Assembly: GCA_964567045.1 (NCBI GenBank)
Contig: CAZMLE010000009.1
Location: 17,065-81,064, forward strand
Source: JAFNGF01 sp964567045
GTDB lineage: Bacteria; Planctomycetota; Phycisphaerae; Sedimentisphaerales; Anaerobacaceae
Direction: 5' to 3'
Length of the DNA: 64,000 nt
Shown here in pieces: positions 1-8,738 of this stretch. Position 1 is the stretch's first letter; every line of letters begins with the position of its first letter. The notes under the pieces were generated by a model. It saw only the letters and a program-made list of their open reading frames with translations, ran no database searches and was not told where the DNA came from. The translations under genes were made by a program, and so were the position numbers.

Positions 1-356
1 AGTACAAGGACAAGAACGTGGTCTGGCTGGCGATGAACAGCACCAGCCACATAACTCCCGAAGCGAACATAGAATTCGCCAAGAAGCACAAGCTGCCGTA
101 TCCGATACTCGATGACAGGCCGGGCAAGGTGGGCCATGCCTACGGTGCAGAGACGACGCCCCACATGTACATAATAGACCAGCGGGCCAATCTTGTCTAC
201 GAGGGCGCGATTGACAATTCGCCAAGTGGCAAAACACCAGCCGGCGAAAAGTTGATTAACTATGTTGATCAGGCTCTGGCGGAGCTTATGGCGGGCAAGC
301 CCGTCAGTACCGCGAAAACTAAGCCTTACGGTTGCACTGTGAAGTACCCTCGATAA
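1..356 (+). CDS. Peroxiredoxin-like (redoxin/thioredoxin-fold) protein, C-terminal part
   Basis: The reading frame is already open at base 3 and enters from outside the window, so only the last ~117 residues are present. The fragment has the thioredoxin-fold strand 'TTPHMYIID', where the cis-proline loop is preceded by Thr, and ends in 'TKPYGCTVKY'. That ending is typical of the PRX_like1/redoxin group of AhpC/TSA proteins, which reduce peroxides or thiols; the N-terminal Cys motif would lie upstream and cannot be checked. In related genomes such proteins often have signal peptides and work in the periplasm, which is inference here. The stop lies 57 bp before the next gene on the same strand, so co-transcription is possible. 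Family assignment is good; exact role is open. Confidence 0.75.
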   Translation, partial: YKDKNVVWLAMNSTSHITPEANIEFAKKHKLPYPILDDRPGKVGHAYGAETTPHMYIIDQRANLVYEGAIDNSPSGKTPAGEKLINYVDQALAELMAGKPVSTAKTKPYGCTVKYPR

Positions 357-413
357 ACGCCGCGGCAGGACAGTAGGAAGAAGCCTCAAGAGATATAGGA
401 AAGGGACCAAAAC

Positions 414-3400
414 ATGAGCAAATTCCAAACAACCGTTTCTGGGATTATGGTTTGCGGATTGTGTTGGTGCTTCGCTCTGACAGGCGTTCGGTTTGTGCAG
501 CCCGCACAAGCCGGCAGCGGCGAAAAACTGACGTATACTGACCTCATCAACCGGCTTACGGACCTTGAGCAATTGGCGGTTCTGCCCGCTGCCGGCGAAA
601 AGTGTGTCCAGTGGTCAAGCTACGACCGCAAAAGTAAGTATGACGAGGCGTCGGGCAAATATGTTGATTGGGCAGCTAACGGCGACGGTGACGGCATCAT
701 CCGCAGGGAAGGCGATCAGTTCGTGTTCGCCGAGATGGAAGGCCCGGGCTGTATCTGGCGAATCTGGTCGGCGCTTGCCAAAGAAGGGCACGTAAAAATT
801 TATCTCGATGGCGCCGAGGACCCTGCGGTGGACCTGCCTTTTATAGGTTACTTTAACCGCAAGAATGAGCCGTTCACATATCCGGCACTGGTGCACGAAA
901 CGGCGCGCGGGCAGAACTGCTACGTCCCCATCCCCTTCCAGAAATCCTGCAAGATCACCGCCGAGGGCGACTGGGGGGCCTATTATCACTTCACGTACAC
1001 GACCTACCGCGAGGAAACCATCCTGCCAACCTTCACGCGAAACCTATCCGATGAGGAGAAACACGCCCTGGAGCGGGCCAACACCATTCTGTCTCGGGGC
1101 GCCGGGCCCGAGGTCCAGCGGCGAGGCCAGCAGAAGATGACCCAACCCGTGACGGTCCCGCCGGGCAAGACTATCAGTGTTCTGGGGCTCGAGGGCAAGT
1201 GGGCGATCACCGGAATCGACGTGAGTATGGACCTGCCTCCTTCACCTGAGGACCGGGACGTCCTTCGCGAGTTGACGTTGCACATGTACTGGGATGGCGA
1301 GTCCCAGCCGAGCGTGTGGGCCCCGTTGGGGGACTTCTTCGGGACCGCCGCCGGTGCGAACAAGTATGAGTCCTTCCCCCTGGGGGTGACCAAAGACGGT
1401 TTCTACTGCCGCTGGTACATGCCCGTCGAGAACGGGGCCGTGATCAAGGTCACCAACGACGGCGACAAAAAACGCTCGATGAAGTTCACGATCAGTCACG
1501 CGCCGGTGACCAAACCCATCGAGAGTCTCGGGCGGTTCCACGCCAAATGGCATCGTGACGCATTTCTGCCCGAAGAGCCGCAGCGTAGGGCAATAGATTG
1601 GACGATGCTAAAAACGCAAGGCCGGGGACGTTTCTGTGGCGCGATGCTCCACGTCTGGAATCCGCGAGGCAGTTGGTGGGGCGAGGGAGACGAGAAATTC
1701 TTTGTCGATGGCGAAAAATTTCCCTCGACAATCGGCACCGGCTCGGAAGACTATTTTGGCTACGCCTGGTGCACGCCGGAGCTTTTCAGCAACTGCTATC
1801 ACAACCAGACGATAAGCATGGGCAACAAGGGACACGTCTCTGTGAACCGATGGCACATCACTGACAATGTCCCCTTCCAGAGGTCATTTGAAGCTGCCAT
1901 TGAAAAGTACTTTCCTAACGAAAGGCCCACGCTTTATGCTGCCACCGTGTACTGGTATCAGGCTGCCGGCCAAGCTGATCCTTACGAGCCTGTGCCGGTC
2001 GAGCAGCGTAAAGGTTATTGGCATCCGATTGAAATCTTCAAAGTCAAAGGAGCGCTCGAAGGCGAAGACTTGAAGGTTCTAAGCAGAACCGCAGGCGACC
2101 CGCAAAGGCAGGATACGGATGGATTTGGCCCCAACTGGAGCGGCGATGCACATCTATGGTGGATTGACGCTAAGCCGGGCGACAAGCTTGACTTATCTAT
2201 TCCCGTGCAAAAAACCGGAGGGTACCGGCTAAAGATGCAGCTTACAAAGGCAATCGACTACGGCATCGTCCAGCTTTATCTGGACGGCAAAAAGTTAGGC
2301 GAGCCGATCGACCTTTACAACGATGGCGTGGTGGCAACCGGCGTTTTGGATATGGGTATTCACGAACTGGATAAAGGCGAGCATAAATTGACAGTCCAGA
2401 TTACAGGCGCTAATGAAAAGGCTGTAAAGTCGTATATGTTCGGCCTTGATTACCTGCTGCTGGAGGAAACCACATCGGGTTTTTACCTGCCGCAAGACCC
2501 TTCGTACACAATTTTGGATTCGGCCCGTGACTCCGTTAGGTTTGCTGTCGAGCGAACTTTGGTTCCTTATAAGCAGTATCTTTGCTGCAAGTCAACCTTC
2601 GTGGACAAGTCTGGTAACGTAATGGCCTGGCACGACTTTGGCAATCTCGAAGGGCCGGGCTGGGCGGCGAATGCGGTCGGCGGCGCTTACGAAATCTATT
2701 TGTTCTCAAAATCCCTGGGGGATCCCTGCTCGGGACATATCAGAGACCCCTGTACGGCGGATCAATCCGCCATACGTCTGGCGGATAAAGCTATTAGCCT
2801 GCTGGACCACGTGCTGGAGGACGGGTTTATCGACTACAAGACAGGATTTATTGTTAGCTACCGTGACACCGCCACCGACAGTTTTTGCCTCAATTATAAG
2901 CATAATAAGGACTGGTTCTGTCCCGGCTCAATGGCAAAAGTGGCTTTTCAGTTGCTCATCTTTAGCGATATTTTGGAGGGCGAAATGGCTCGGCCATCCC
3001 TGGTCGGGAGAAAAGATAAAATGCGCGGCATCGCTGCGAAAACCGCCGAGTGGATAGATGCCAGCATCAAATCTACGCCGAATGCCTCTGTTCCCCCTAA
3101 GGGGGGTCCCTGGTATCCGAGGCGGTGTAGACCCACCGGCGAGCATTATCCTAAAAGTCCCGACGGCGGGGACGACCCTTTATTTGCTAAGAGCGCTGAT
3201 GGTCTATTCATAATCCAGCTTTTTACAGCCCTTACGCAGCGAGGCCTCGCTGATTACACCAGCAGAATCCGTGAAAAAATAAAAGTGTTTATGCAGGCAG
3301 GCGGCATCTTCGGCAGCATCAATCACGATACTTACGACGAGCACGAGAACGTCTCATACGCAGTGGCGTTTCGTGTCCTGCGGCAAGCGGCTGATTTGTT

Positions 3401-3866
3401 GGGCGATGAAAGTATCCGACGTTTTGCCTATGATAAGTGCCTTGCCGGGCTAGATCAATTCAAGATGACCGAGGATAGAAACGGCTGTGCCACCAAGGGT
3501 CTACTTTTTATGGAAAAAAGCTGGGACACAGCTTATCTTTGGGAAAACGCTGAAGCGGCCCTTGCTTACCTGGAAGCTTATGTTGATACCGGCAATAAAT
3601 CGTATCTTCTCGATGGGCTTACTATTTTGCGGGCAATCGCAAAGCATCATCAGGGTCCCCGCTCTGCGGGAGCTGACAGGGATACCGGCTTTTTGACGGA
3701 AGGCGTCGACTGGAACAATCACGTTGGCAAGCAGCACCATTTTGACCAGGCTGAATATGGGGACATAAAATATACAGAACCTCTTTTGAATAACCTGCAT
3801 ATTGTTGAGCCTACCTTGGCGGCGCTTAAACTTGGCGGCGCAACTGCCGGGACGCAGCGGCGCTAA
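414..3866 (+). CDS. Secreted GH172-type (DUF2961) glycoside hydrolase with C-terminal helical domain
   Basis: 1150 residues, starting at an ATG preceded by an AGGAAAGGG-type ribosome site, with an N-terminal signal segment (hydrophobic residues 8-30). The DUF2961/GH172 region spans about residues 60-560: 'GCIWRIWSA' near 112 and the family hallmark 'GTGSEDYFGYAW' near 441-452. GH172 members act on fructo- or arabinofuranosides; the substrate here is unknown. A beta-sandwich (about 590-690, 'YGIVQLYLDGKKLG') follows. Residues 700-1150 look all-helical, like an alpha/alpha-barrel; this is a guess from composition. That makes the protein much longer than simple DUF2961 proteins. The C-terminal part carries three in-frame palindromic repeat insertions (2719-2786, 3087-3118, 3651-3683). 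It sits 41 bp before the GH116 gene, suggesting a glycan-degradation operon. Confidence 0.8.
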   Translation: MSKFQTTVSGIMVCGLCWCFALTGVRFVQPAQAGSGEKLTYTDLINRLTDLEQLAVLPAAGEKCVQWSSYDRKSKYDEASGKYVDWAANGDGDGIIRREGDQFVFAEMEGPGCIWRIWSALAKEGHVKIYLDGAEDPAVDLPFIGYFNRKNEPFTYPALVHETARGQNCYVPIPFQKSCKITAEGDWGAYYHFTYTTYREETILPTFTRNLSDEEKHALERANTILSRGAGPEVQRRGQQKMTQPVTVPPGKTISVLGLEGKWAITGIDVSMDLPPSPEDRDVLRELTLHMYWDGESQPSVWAPLGDFFGTAAGANKYESFPLGVTKDGFYCRWYMPVENGAVIKVTNDGDKKRSMKFTISHAPVTKPIESLGRFHAKWHRDAFLPEEPQRRAIDWTMLKTQGRGRFCGAMLHVWNPRGSWWGEGDEKFFVDGEKFPSTIGTGSEDYFGYAWCTPELFSNCYHNQTISMGNKGHVSVNRWHITDNVPFQRSFEAAIEKYFPNERPTLYAATVYWYQAAGQADPYEPVPVEQRKGYWHPIEIFKVKGALEGEDLKVLSRTAGDPQRQDTDGFGPNWSGDAHLWWIDAKPGDKLDLSIPVQKTGGYRLKMQLTKAIDYGIVQLYLDGKKLGEPIDLYNDGVVATGVLDMGIHELDKGEHKLTVQITGANEKAVKSYMFGLDYLLLEETTSGFYLPQDPSYTILDSARDSVRFAVERTLVPYKQYLCCKSTFVDKSGNVMAWHDFGNLEGPGWAANAVGGAYEIYLFSKSLGDPCSGHIRDPCTADQSAIRLADKAISLLDHVLEDGFIDYKTGFIVSYRDTATDSFCLNYKHNKDWFCPGSMAKVAFQLLIFSDILEGEMARPSLVGRKDKMRGIAAKTAEWIDASIKSTPNASVPPKGGPWYPRRCRPTGEHYPKSPDGGDDPLFAKSADGLFIIQLFTALTQRGLADYTSRIREKIKVFMQAGGIFGSINHDTYDEHENVSYAVAFRVLRQAADLLGDESIRRFAYDKCLAGLDQFKMTEDRNGCATKGLLFMEKSWDTAYLWENAEAALAYLEAYVDTGNKSYLLDGLTILRAIAKHHQGPRSAGADRDTGFLTEGVDWNNHVGKQHHFDQAEYGDIKYTEPLLNNLHIVEPTLAALKLGGATAGTQRR
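2719..2786. repeat. In-frame palindromic repeat insert in the GH172 gene
   Basis: ATCCGCC at 2765-2771 and GGCGGAT at 2780-2786 form a 7-bp stem around an ACGTCT-containing loop. The same core occurs at 20154-20175 and, as a variant, at 11132-11159. It is preceded by a second palindromic segment (2719-2752, GGATCCCTGCTCGGGACATA...). The insert adds about 20 residues without breaking the frame. Confidence 0.75.
3087..3118. repeat. In-frame C/G palindrome in the GH172 gene
   Basis: CCCCCTAAGGGGGG at 3092-3105, followed by GTCCCTGG, reads through in frame as a Pro/Gly-rich stretch (VPPKGGPWYPRR). The C-run/G-run design resembles the hairpin at 63741-63773. Confidence 0.5.
3651..3683. repeat. 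In-frame GGTCCCCGC hairpin in the GH172 gene
   Basis: CCCGC (3658-3662) pairs with GCGGG (3666-3670) inside CAGGGTCCCCGCTCTGCGGG. The same word set occurs in the intergenic hairpin at 8703-8715 (CCCGCGAAGCGGGGTCCC). It reads in frame as HHQGPRSAGADRD. Confidence 0.6.
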
Positions 3867-3907
3867 ACGCAATTATTCTCTGTTATGAATCAGGGAGGCA
3901 AAGTCAG

Positions 3908-6900
3908 ATGAAAAAACTCTGGATAATAGTGGTAGGATTCCTGGTTTGGACATTTCTGGCCGTATCCCAAAACATAGCCGCACAAGCCGATCAGAAAACC
4001 GGGCCTCTTATTCCTGCTGATAAAAACCTTTCAAAGGATTTTGTGCAGCGGCTTTGCCAGCGCGGCCAGCGTGAAACTTATGCTGGCCTTGACCTGGACA
4101 CAATAGGGATGCCGGTTTGCGGGATAGGCACAGGCCAGCTTTATCTTCGAGGCGATGGAACGCTCGCTCTGTGGCAAATTTTCAATCAGCATGTTTTTTC
4201 TGGTTATGGAGCGGACAATTACCGAACATATAGGCCGGACTGCCCGGTAGATTCCGGATTCGCGGTGCTGGTGCAAGATGAGGATAGAATCATCGCCAGG
4301 CAGTTGAATCAGGATTTTGGGACGGTTGAGTTTTCCGGCGAGTATCCGATAGGCGTCGTGCGCTATCGAAGTGACGATTTCCCGGCAAAGGTAGAGATGG
4401 AGGTATTTTCTCCTTTTATTCCGCTTAACGCAAAGGATTCCGCCCTTCCGGCAACGCTGTTTCATATTACTATTGAGAACGTTTCTGCTGAAAGCATCCA
4501 CGCTGGGATTTTAAGCTGGCTTGAAAACGCTGTTTGCTTACATTCTGCAGAATCGCTCGATAATGTCTTGCGTCGAAGCCGAATTGTCGCCGAGAAAGGC
4601 CGGACCTTGATAGTTCATACGGCTGAAAAGGCCGCGATGCCGCAGGAAACCGCCCGGCGAGGGCCAAAAATTATTCTTGCCGATTTTGAAGGCCCCGACT
4701 ACGGCAACTGGAAGATAACGGGCGAAGCCGTCGGCAAGGCGCCGGCAGCCAGCACGCTGCCAAATCAGCAGCAGGTAACCGGCTTTTTAGGCAAAGGCCT
4801 GGTGAATACCTACCTCGGCGGAGACGGCCCCCACGGAACGCTCACTTCGCCGGCTTTTGAAATCTCCCGAAAGTTCATCAACTTCCTTATCGGCGGCGGG
4901 GGGCAGGCGGGCCAAACCTGCATCAATCTTTTAATCGACGGCAAAGTCGTGCGCACTGCCACGGGCAAGGACAATGAAAAGCTCCAGTGGCAATTCTGGA
5001 ACGTGGCAGAATTTCAAGGAAAGCAAGGGCAAATTGAAATTGTTGACCGGGCATCCGGCGGATGGGGACACATAAATATCGACCAGATCGAACTATCCGA
5101 TGAGCCGCAAAAAGCCCCGGTGGGTCCTTTGGAAGCGCTGGCCGACAATGGCTCAATGGTGCTAATGCTCGCCGAGAAAGACAGCTCATCGAAGGCAAAC
5201 CAATGGCTTATAGGTAACTTGTCATTCGAGGATGACACCGCCTACCCTGTCACCGATAAAAAGAGTACGGCTATCTCAACGACCATCGTCGATCTGGCTC
5301 GCGGCGAGAAAAGGACCTTCATATTCGTCCTGGGTTGGTTCTTCCCAAATCACGAGCATGGTCATGAGTACGCTAATCGTTTCAACAGCGCTTCTGACGT
5401 TGCCCACTATGTGCTTGATAATTACACCCGGCTTGCCGGCGACACACGAAGATGGCACAAGACGTTCTACGAGGATAGCACGCTGCCGCGTTGGCTTCTT
5501 TTCCGCCTTCACTCGACGGTCTGCAATCTCGCCACCGGTACCTGCCAATGGTGGAAGAACGGGCGCTTCTGGGCGTGGGAGGGTGTCGGCTGCTGCGAGG
5601 GCACCTGCACCCACGTGTGGAATTACGCCCATGCTCCAGCTCGGCTTTTTCCTGAGCTGGAGCGAGCGGCGCGAGAGATGCAGGACTTCGGCCAGGGTTT
5701 TGACGAGAAGACCGGCTTGGTTGGTTTTCGCAGCAATCGCTCTTACGCTGCCGATGGGCAGTGCGGCACTATTCTAAAAGCCTACCGCGAGCACCTGATG
5801 TCCAGCGATAATAGCTTTCTACAGCGTAATTGGCCGAGGATAAAAAAGGCGCTTCTATTTTCCATTGCTCAGGACGGCAACGACGATGGGCTGATTGAGA
5901 ATAGCCAGCACAATACCTACGACATCAATTTTGAAGGGCCGAACACGTTTGTCGGCTCACTTTACCTTGCTGCTCTTCGAGCCGGCGAAGAAATGGCAAA
6001 AGAGATGGATGACCAGGAGTTTGCCCAGCGCTGCCGAAAGATATTTGAAAGCGGAAGCCGGCTCACGGTCGAGCGACTTTGGGACGGTGAATACTTCATT
6101 CAACTGGTTGACCTGCAAAAGCATCCAAAAGACCAATATGAAAAAGGATGTCTATCCGACCAGCTTTTTGGCCAGGGCTGGGCACATCAGCTCGGGCTGG
6201 GCTATATTTATCCGCCGCAGCACGTCAAAAAGGCGCTACAATCGGTCTGGAAATACAACTGGGCGCCTGACGTCGGGCCGTATAATGCTGTGCACAAGCC
6301 GGAGCGGTGGTTTGCCAGGCCCGGCGAGCCAGGCTTACTTACCTGCACCTGGCCTAAAAGCCAATATCTTGCCGAGGGTGTTCGCTACAGAGAGGAGGTC
6401 TGGACGGGCATTGAGTATCAGGTGGCCGGTCACATGGTCGCCGAAGGTATGCTTACCGAGGCCCTGGCGATATGTCACGGCATCCAGCAGCGCTACGGGC
6501 CGGCAAAGCACAATCCATTCAACGAGATTGAATGCGGCGACCATTACGCGCGGGCGCTGGCCAGTTGGGGCGTTTACACTGCTCTTTGCGGCTACGAACA
6601 CCATGGGCCGAAAGGGCACATAGGTTTTGCACCTCGTGGCTTAGCCACGGGAATAACGCCGGAGAACTTCCAGGCTGCTTTTACCTCCGCCGGCGCCTGG
6701 GGCAGCTTTTCACAGAAGCGACAGGCCGATGCTCAAGCCGAGCAAATCGAGGTCCGCTGGGGCAGGCTTAATTTGAACAGCCTTTCCTTTGCCGTTCCAC
6801 AAGATTTTCGCTCTGCTGGCGTTTCTGTGACAGTGCAAGGTCAGGCGGTTGAGTCCTCTTACCAGCTCAGAGAGAGCCGAGTCGAGGTTACGTTGAAAAA

Positions 6901-6958
6901 AGAGCTGGTCCTTTCGCAACGTCAGGTATTGCAGGTTGTAATTCGCAAGACGCGCTAA
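3908..6958 (+). CDS. GH116 family beta-glucosidase/glucosylceramidase-like protein with inserted beta-sandwich
   Basis: 1016 residues with a signal peptide (about 1-26, ending near 'NIAAQA'). GH116 enzymes remove beta-linked glucose or xylose. The N-terminal GH116 domain starts at 'GLDLDTIGMPVCGIGTGQLY'. The (alpha/alpha)6 catalytic domain follows from about residue 530. By alignment from memory to GBA2-type enzymes, E558 in 'WAWEG' is the likely nucleophile and D672 in 'NTYDINFEGP' the acid/base. Residues ~256-398 ('FEGPDYGNWKITGEA' to 'GWGHINIDQIELSD') are an extra jelly-roll like the one at the C-terminus of GH32 levanases, inserted in the N-terminal domain; it may bind carbohydrate. A good AGGGAGG-like ribosome site precedes the ATG. 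It probably works with the GH172-type protein upstream outside the cytoplasm. Confidence 0.85.
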   Translation: MKKLWIIVVGFLVWTFLAVSQNIAAQADQKTGPLIPADKNLSKDFVQRLCQRGQRETYAGLDLDTIGMPVCGIGTGQLYLRGDGTLALWQIFNQHVFSGYGADNYRTYRPDCPVDSGFAVLVQDEDRIIARQLNQDFGTVEFSGEYPIGVVRYRSDDFPAKVEMEVFSPFIPLNAKDSALPATLFHITIENVSAESIHAGILSWLENAVCLHSAESLDNVLRRSRIVAEKGRTLIVHTAEKAAMPQETARRGPKIILADFEGPDYGNWKITGEAVGKAPAASTLPNQQQVTGFLGKGLVNTYLGGDGPHGTLTSPAFEISRKFINFLIGGGGQAGQTCINLLIDGKVVRTATGKDNEKLQWQFWNVAEFQGKQGQIEIVDRASGGWGHINIDQIELSDEPQKAPVGPLEALADNGSMVLMLAEKDSSSKANQWLIGNLSFEDDTAYPVTDKKSTAISTTIVDLARGEKRTFIFVLGWFFPNHEHGHEYANRFNSASDVAHYVLDNYTRLAGDTRRWHKTFYEDSTLPRWLLFRLHSTVCNLATGTCQWWKNGRFWAWEGVGCCEGTCTHVWNYAHAPARLFPELERAAREMQDFGQGFDEKTGLVGFRSNRSYAADGQCGTILKAYREHLMSSDNSFLQRNWPRIKKALLFSIAQDGNDDGLIENSQHNTYDINFEGPNTFVGSLYLAALRAGEEMAKEMDDQEFAQRCRKIFESGSRLTVERLWDGEYFIQLVDLQKHPKDQYEKGCLSDQLFGQGWAHQLGLGYIYPPQHVKKALQSVWKYNWAPDVGPYNAVHKPERWFARPGEPGLLTCTWPKSQYLAEGVRYREEVWTGIEYQVAGHMVAEGMLTEALAICHGIQQRYGPAKHNPFNEIECGDHYARALASWGVYTALCGYEHHGPKGHIGFAPRGLATGITPENFQAAFTSAGAWGSFSQKRQADAQAEQIEVRWGRLNLNSLSFAVPQDFRSAGVSVTVQGQAVESSYQLRESRVEVTLKKELVLSQRQVLQVVIRKTR

Positions 6959-7010
6959 TCCAAGTCCCGATCAGGGATGGCTGATCGCCATTTTGCAGAG
7001 AGATGACAAA

Positions 7011-7631
7011 ATGATAAAGGATTTGATAACTAAAAGCAGGAGCTATCGGCGTTTCTTCCAGGAAGTGGCCATAGACCGGCGGATTCTACGGGAGCTGGTC
7101 GAGCTGGCCAGACTGTCTCCGTCAGCGGCAAATTTGCAGCCCTTGAAATACATCCTTTGCTGTGAGCCTAAGAAAAATGCCCTCATTTTCCAGCACCTGG
7201 GCTGGGCAGGGTATCTGAAAGATTGGCCCGGCCCGGCTGAAGGCGAAAGGCCGTCTGCGTACATTATTATACTCGGCGACACCGAGATAGAACCCCGCCG
7301 TGGGAACGGCGGGGCTAACCGGTTAACCCCGCCATCACTATGGCGGGGTTGCGACCACGGAATCGCCGCCCAAAGCATTCTTTTGGGTGCAGCGGAAAAA
7401 GGTTTTGGCGGCTGTATCATCGGGACAGTAAAGAGAGAAGAGCTTCGCCGGGCACTGGCTCTGCCGGCTCGCTATGAGATACTCCTTGTTTTGGCCCTCG
7501 GCAAGCCCAAAGAGACGGTGGTGATTGAGCCGGTGGGGACTGGCGGAGACATCAAGTACTGGCGGGATAACCAGGGCGTGCATCATGTGCCGAAGCGCTC
7601 GCTGGATAGCATCATTTTAATTGACAATTGA
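7011..7631 (+). CDS. Nitroreductase-family FMN oxidoreductase with an in-frame repeat insertion
   Basis: 206 residues from the ATG at 7011; a TTG 18 bp upstream is possible but less likely. The nitroreductase signature is present: 'KSRSYRRF' (FMN-phosphate contact), 'LARLSPSAANLQP', and 'GIAAQSILLGAAEKGFGGC' near the dimer interface, ending in 'KYWRD'. Enzymes of this fold reduce nitro groups, quinones or flavins with NAD(P)H; the substrate cannot be told. Residues ~94-113 (PRRGNGGANRLTPPSLWRG) do not belong to the family: they are encoded by a double hairpin (7290-7350) inserted between the 'ILGDTEI' strand and the 'GIAAQ' helix. The last codons and the stop come from a TTGACAATTG repeat. 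The frame is intact, so it may still be functional. Confidence 0.85.
   Translation: MIKDLITKSRSYRRFFQEVAIDRRILRELVELARLSPSAANLQPLKYILCCEPKKNALIFQHLGWAGYLKDWPGPAEGERPSAYIIILGDTEIEPRRGNGGANRLTPPSLWRGCDHGIAAQSILLGAAEKGFGGCIIGTVKREELRRALALPARYEILLVLALGKPKETVVIEPVGTGGDIKYWRDNQGVHHVPKRSLDSIILIDN
7290..7350. repeat. Double-hairpin repeat inserted in frame in the nitroreductase gene
   Basis: CCCCGCCGT (7293-7301) pairs with ACGGCGGGG (7306-7314). AACCCCGCCA (7325-7334) pairs perfectly with TGGCGGGGTT (7341-7350). The two hairpins are joined by AACCGGTT. Related GGGG/CCCC hairpins occur at 20199-20217 and 62515-62533. The insert is compatible with translation (about 20 residues). Confidence 0.8.
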
Positions 7632-7640
7632 CAATTGACC
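7616..7640. repeat. TTGACAATTG tandem-word repeat at a gene end
   Basis: The palindromic word TTGACAATTGACAATTGAC overlaps the last codons and stop of the nitroreductase gene. The same word opens the giant gene at 36535-36565. Confidence 0.7.
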
Positions 7641-7647
7641 TCGGGAA

Positions 7648-7768
7648 CTAAAGTGCCTAAAATGTCTAAAGTGAGCTAAACGGGCAAAAGTGCCTAAAGT
7701 GATCTAAAGTATCTAAAGTTAAATTTTAGGCACTTTAGGCACTCCGCACTTTAGGCACTTTTAACTTT
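7648..7768. repeat. AAAGTGCCTAAA array, large imperfect inverted repeat
   Basis: The left half holds six variants of AAAGTG(CC/AG/AT)CTAAA at about 10-12 bp spacing. The right half holds the reverse complement (TTTAGGCACTTT) three times. Together they can fold into one long hairpin just before the ribosome site (GAGAGGTGG) of the next gene. Two more copies lie at 56856-56922 and 58262-58366. It could be a terminator or mRNA stabiliser; no function is shown. Confidence 0.8.
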
Positions 7769-7780
7769 GAGAGGTGGATT

Positions 7781-8677
7781 ATGAAGAAAATATCGATTGG
7801 CTCGTGGGCGTATACGATCGGCCCCTATGCAAAAAATCCTATAGCCTGGGATGAAGTCATCAAAAAGGTCAAGGGCCTCACGTTTGACGGCGTGGAGCTG
7901 GGCGGCTTTCCGCCGCACCCCAACCCGGACAGTCTCCCGCTCAAAAAGCAGCGCAACGCCTGTAAAAGGCAACTCTCAGAAATAGGGCTTGACTGGTCGG
8001 GTTTGGCTGCCGACCTCTGGAGCCAGCACCTTGTTGATGCCGATGACAATTCGGCGTATCTTGCATGTTTTCGTAAGAATTTAGAGTTCTGTGTTGACCT
8101 TGGAATCCCTGCGATTCGTGTGGACACCGTGCAGCCGCCTACTATTTTTGACAAGGTTGATCCGGATACCGCCCGGCAACGCGTTGTAAAGACGTGGAAG
8201 GTTTGTGCCGCCGACGCAGCCGAAAAAGGTGTACGTGTGGCATGGGAGTTCGAGCCCGGCTTTGCGTTCAATAAGCCCTCTGACATTGTGCGCATCGTTG
8301 AGGAGGTCGGGCATGACAATTTCGGCGTGATGTTCGATACCTGTCACGGCTATATGGTTTCCACAAGCGGCGCGCGTCAGCCCGGCAAAAAGGAAGTTCT
8401 GCCGGGCGGCGTGGTGGAACTGGCAAAGAAGCTTCGCGGGAAAATCAAGCACATCCACCTGATTGACTCCGATGGCACGCTCCACAATAACGAGACATCG
8501 ACCCACACGCCCTTTGGCCAGGGCAAGATAAATTTCGACGAGCTGCTTCCTGAGCTGGCTAAAAACGATATGGGACACGATTGGTGGACCATCGACTTGT
8601 GCTTCTGGCCGGATGCCTGGGCAGTCACCGAGCAATGTAAAAAGGCGGTCGACAAGCTCAACAGAAAATACGGCTGA
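7781..8677 (+). CDS. Sugar phosphate isomerase/epimerase (xylose isomerase-like TIM barrel)
   Basis: 298 residues with a strong ribosome site (GAGAGGTGG) before the ATG. The AP-endonuclease-2/xylose-isomerase-like TIM barrel is visible in ordered strands: 'ISIGSWAYT', 'FDGVELGGF', 'GIPAIRVDTV', 'GVRVAWEFEPG', 'FGVMFDTCHGY' and 'KIKHIHLIDSDG'. The Glu, Asp, His and Asp in these strands are the expected divalent-metal ligands. Such enzymes epimerise or isomerise free or phosphorylated sugars and inositol derivatives. It is followed by a Gfo/Idh/MocA dehydrogenase and a cupin isomerase, a combination common in planctomycete sugar catabolism, so a role in processing keto- or anhydro-sugars released by the upstream hydrolases is likely. 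Exact substrate unknown. Confidence 0.85.
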   Translation: MKKISIGSWAYTIGPYAKNPIAWDEVIKKVKGLTFDGVELGGFPPHPNPDSLPLKKQRNACKRQLSEIGLDWSGLAADLWSQHLVDADDNSAYLACFRKNLEFCVDLGIPAIRVDTVQPPTIFDKVDPDTARQRVVKTWKVCAADAAEKGVRVAWEFEPGFAFNKPSDIVRIVEEVGHDNFGVMFDTCHGYMVSTSGARQPGKKEVLPGGVVELAKKLRGKIKHIHLIDSDGTLHNNETSTHTPFGQGKINFDELLPELAKNDMGHDWWTIDLCFWPDAWAVTEQCKKAVDKLNRKYG

Positions 8678-8702
8678 TTGTCAGCAATAACTCTTTAGGA
8701 TT

Positions 8703-8715
8703 CCCGCGAAGCGGG
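8703..8715. repeat. CCCGC/GCGGG intergenic hairpin
   Basis: CCCGC-GAA-GCGGG followed by GGTCCCTGTTAGGGG lies between two co-directional sugar genes. It is the intergenic counterpart of the in-frame copy at 3651-3683. TAGGGGAG at its end probably serves as the ribosome site of the next gene. Confidence 0.5.
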
Positions 8716-8738
8716 GTCCCTGTTAGGGGAGTATCGCT

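Noticed and set aside
7648..7768. Possible CRISPR-like array
   Set aside because: Units are only 10-12 bp, directly adjacent without spacers, and turn into their reverse complement; no cas genes.
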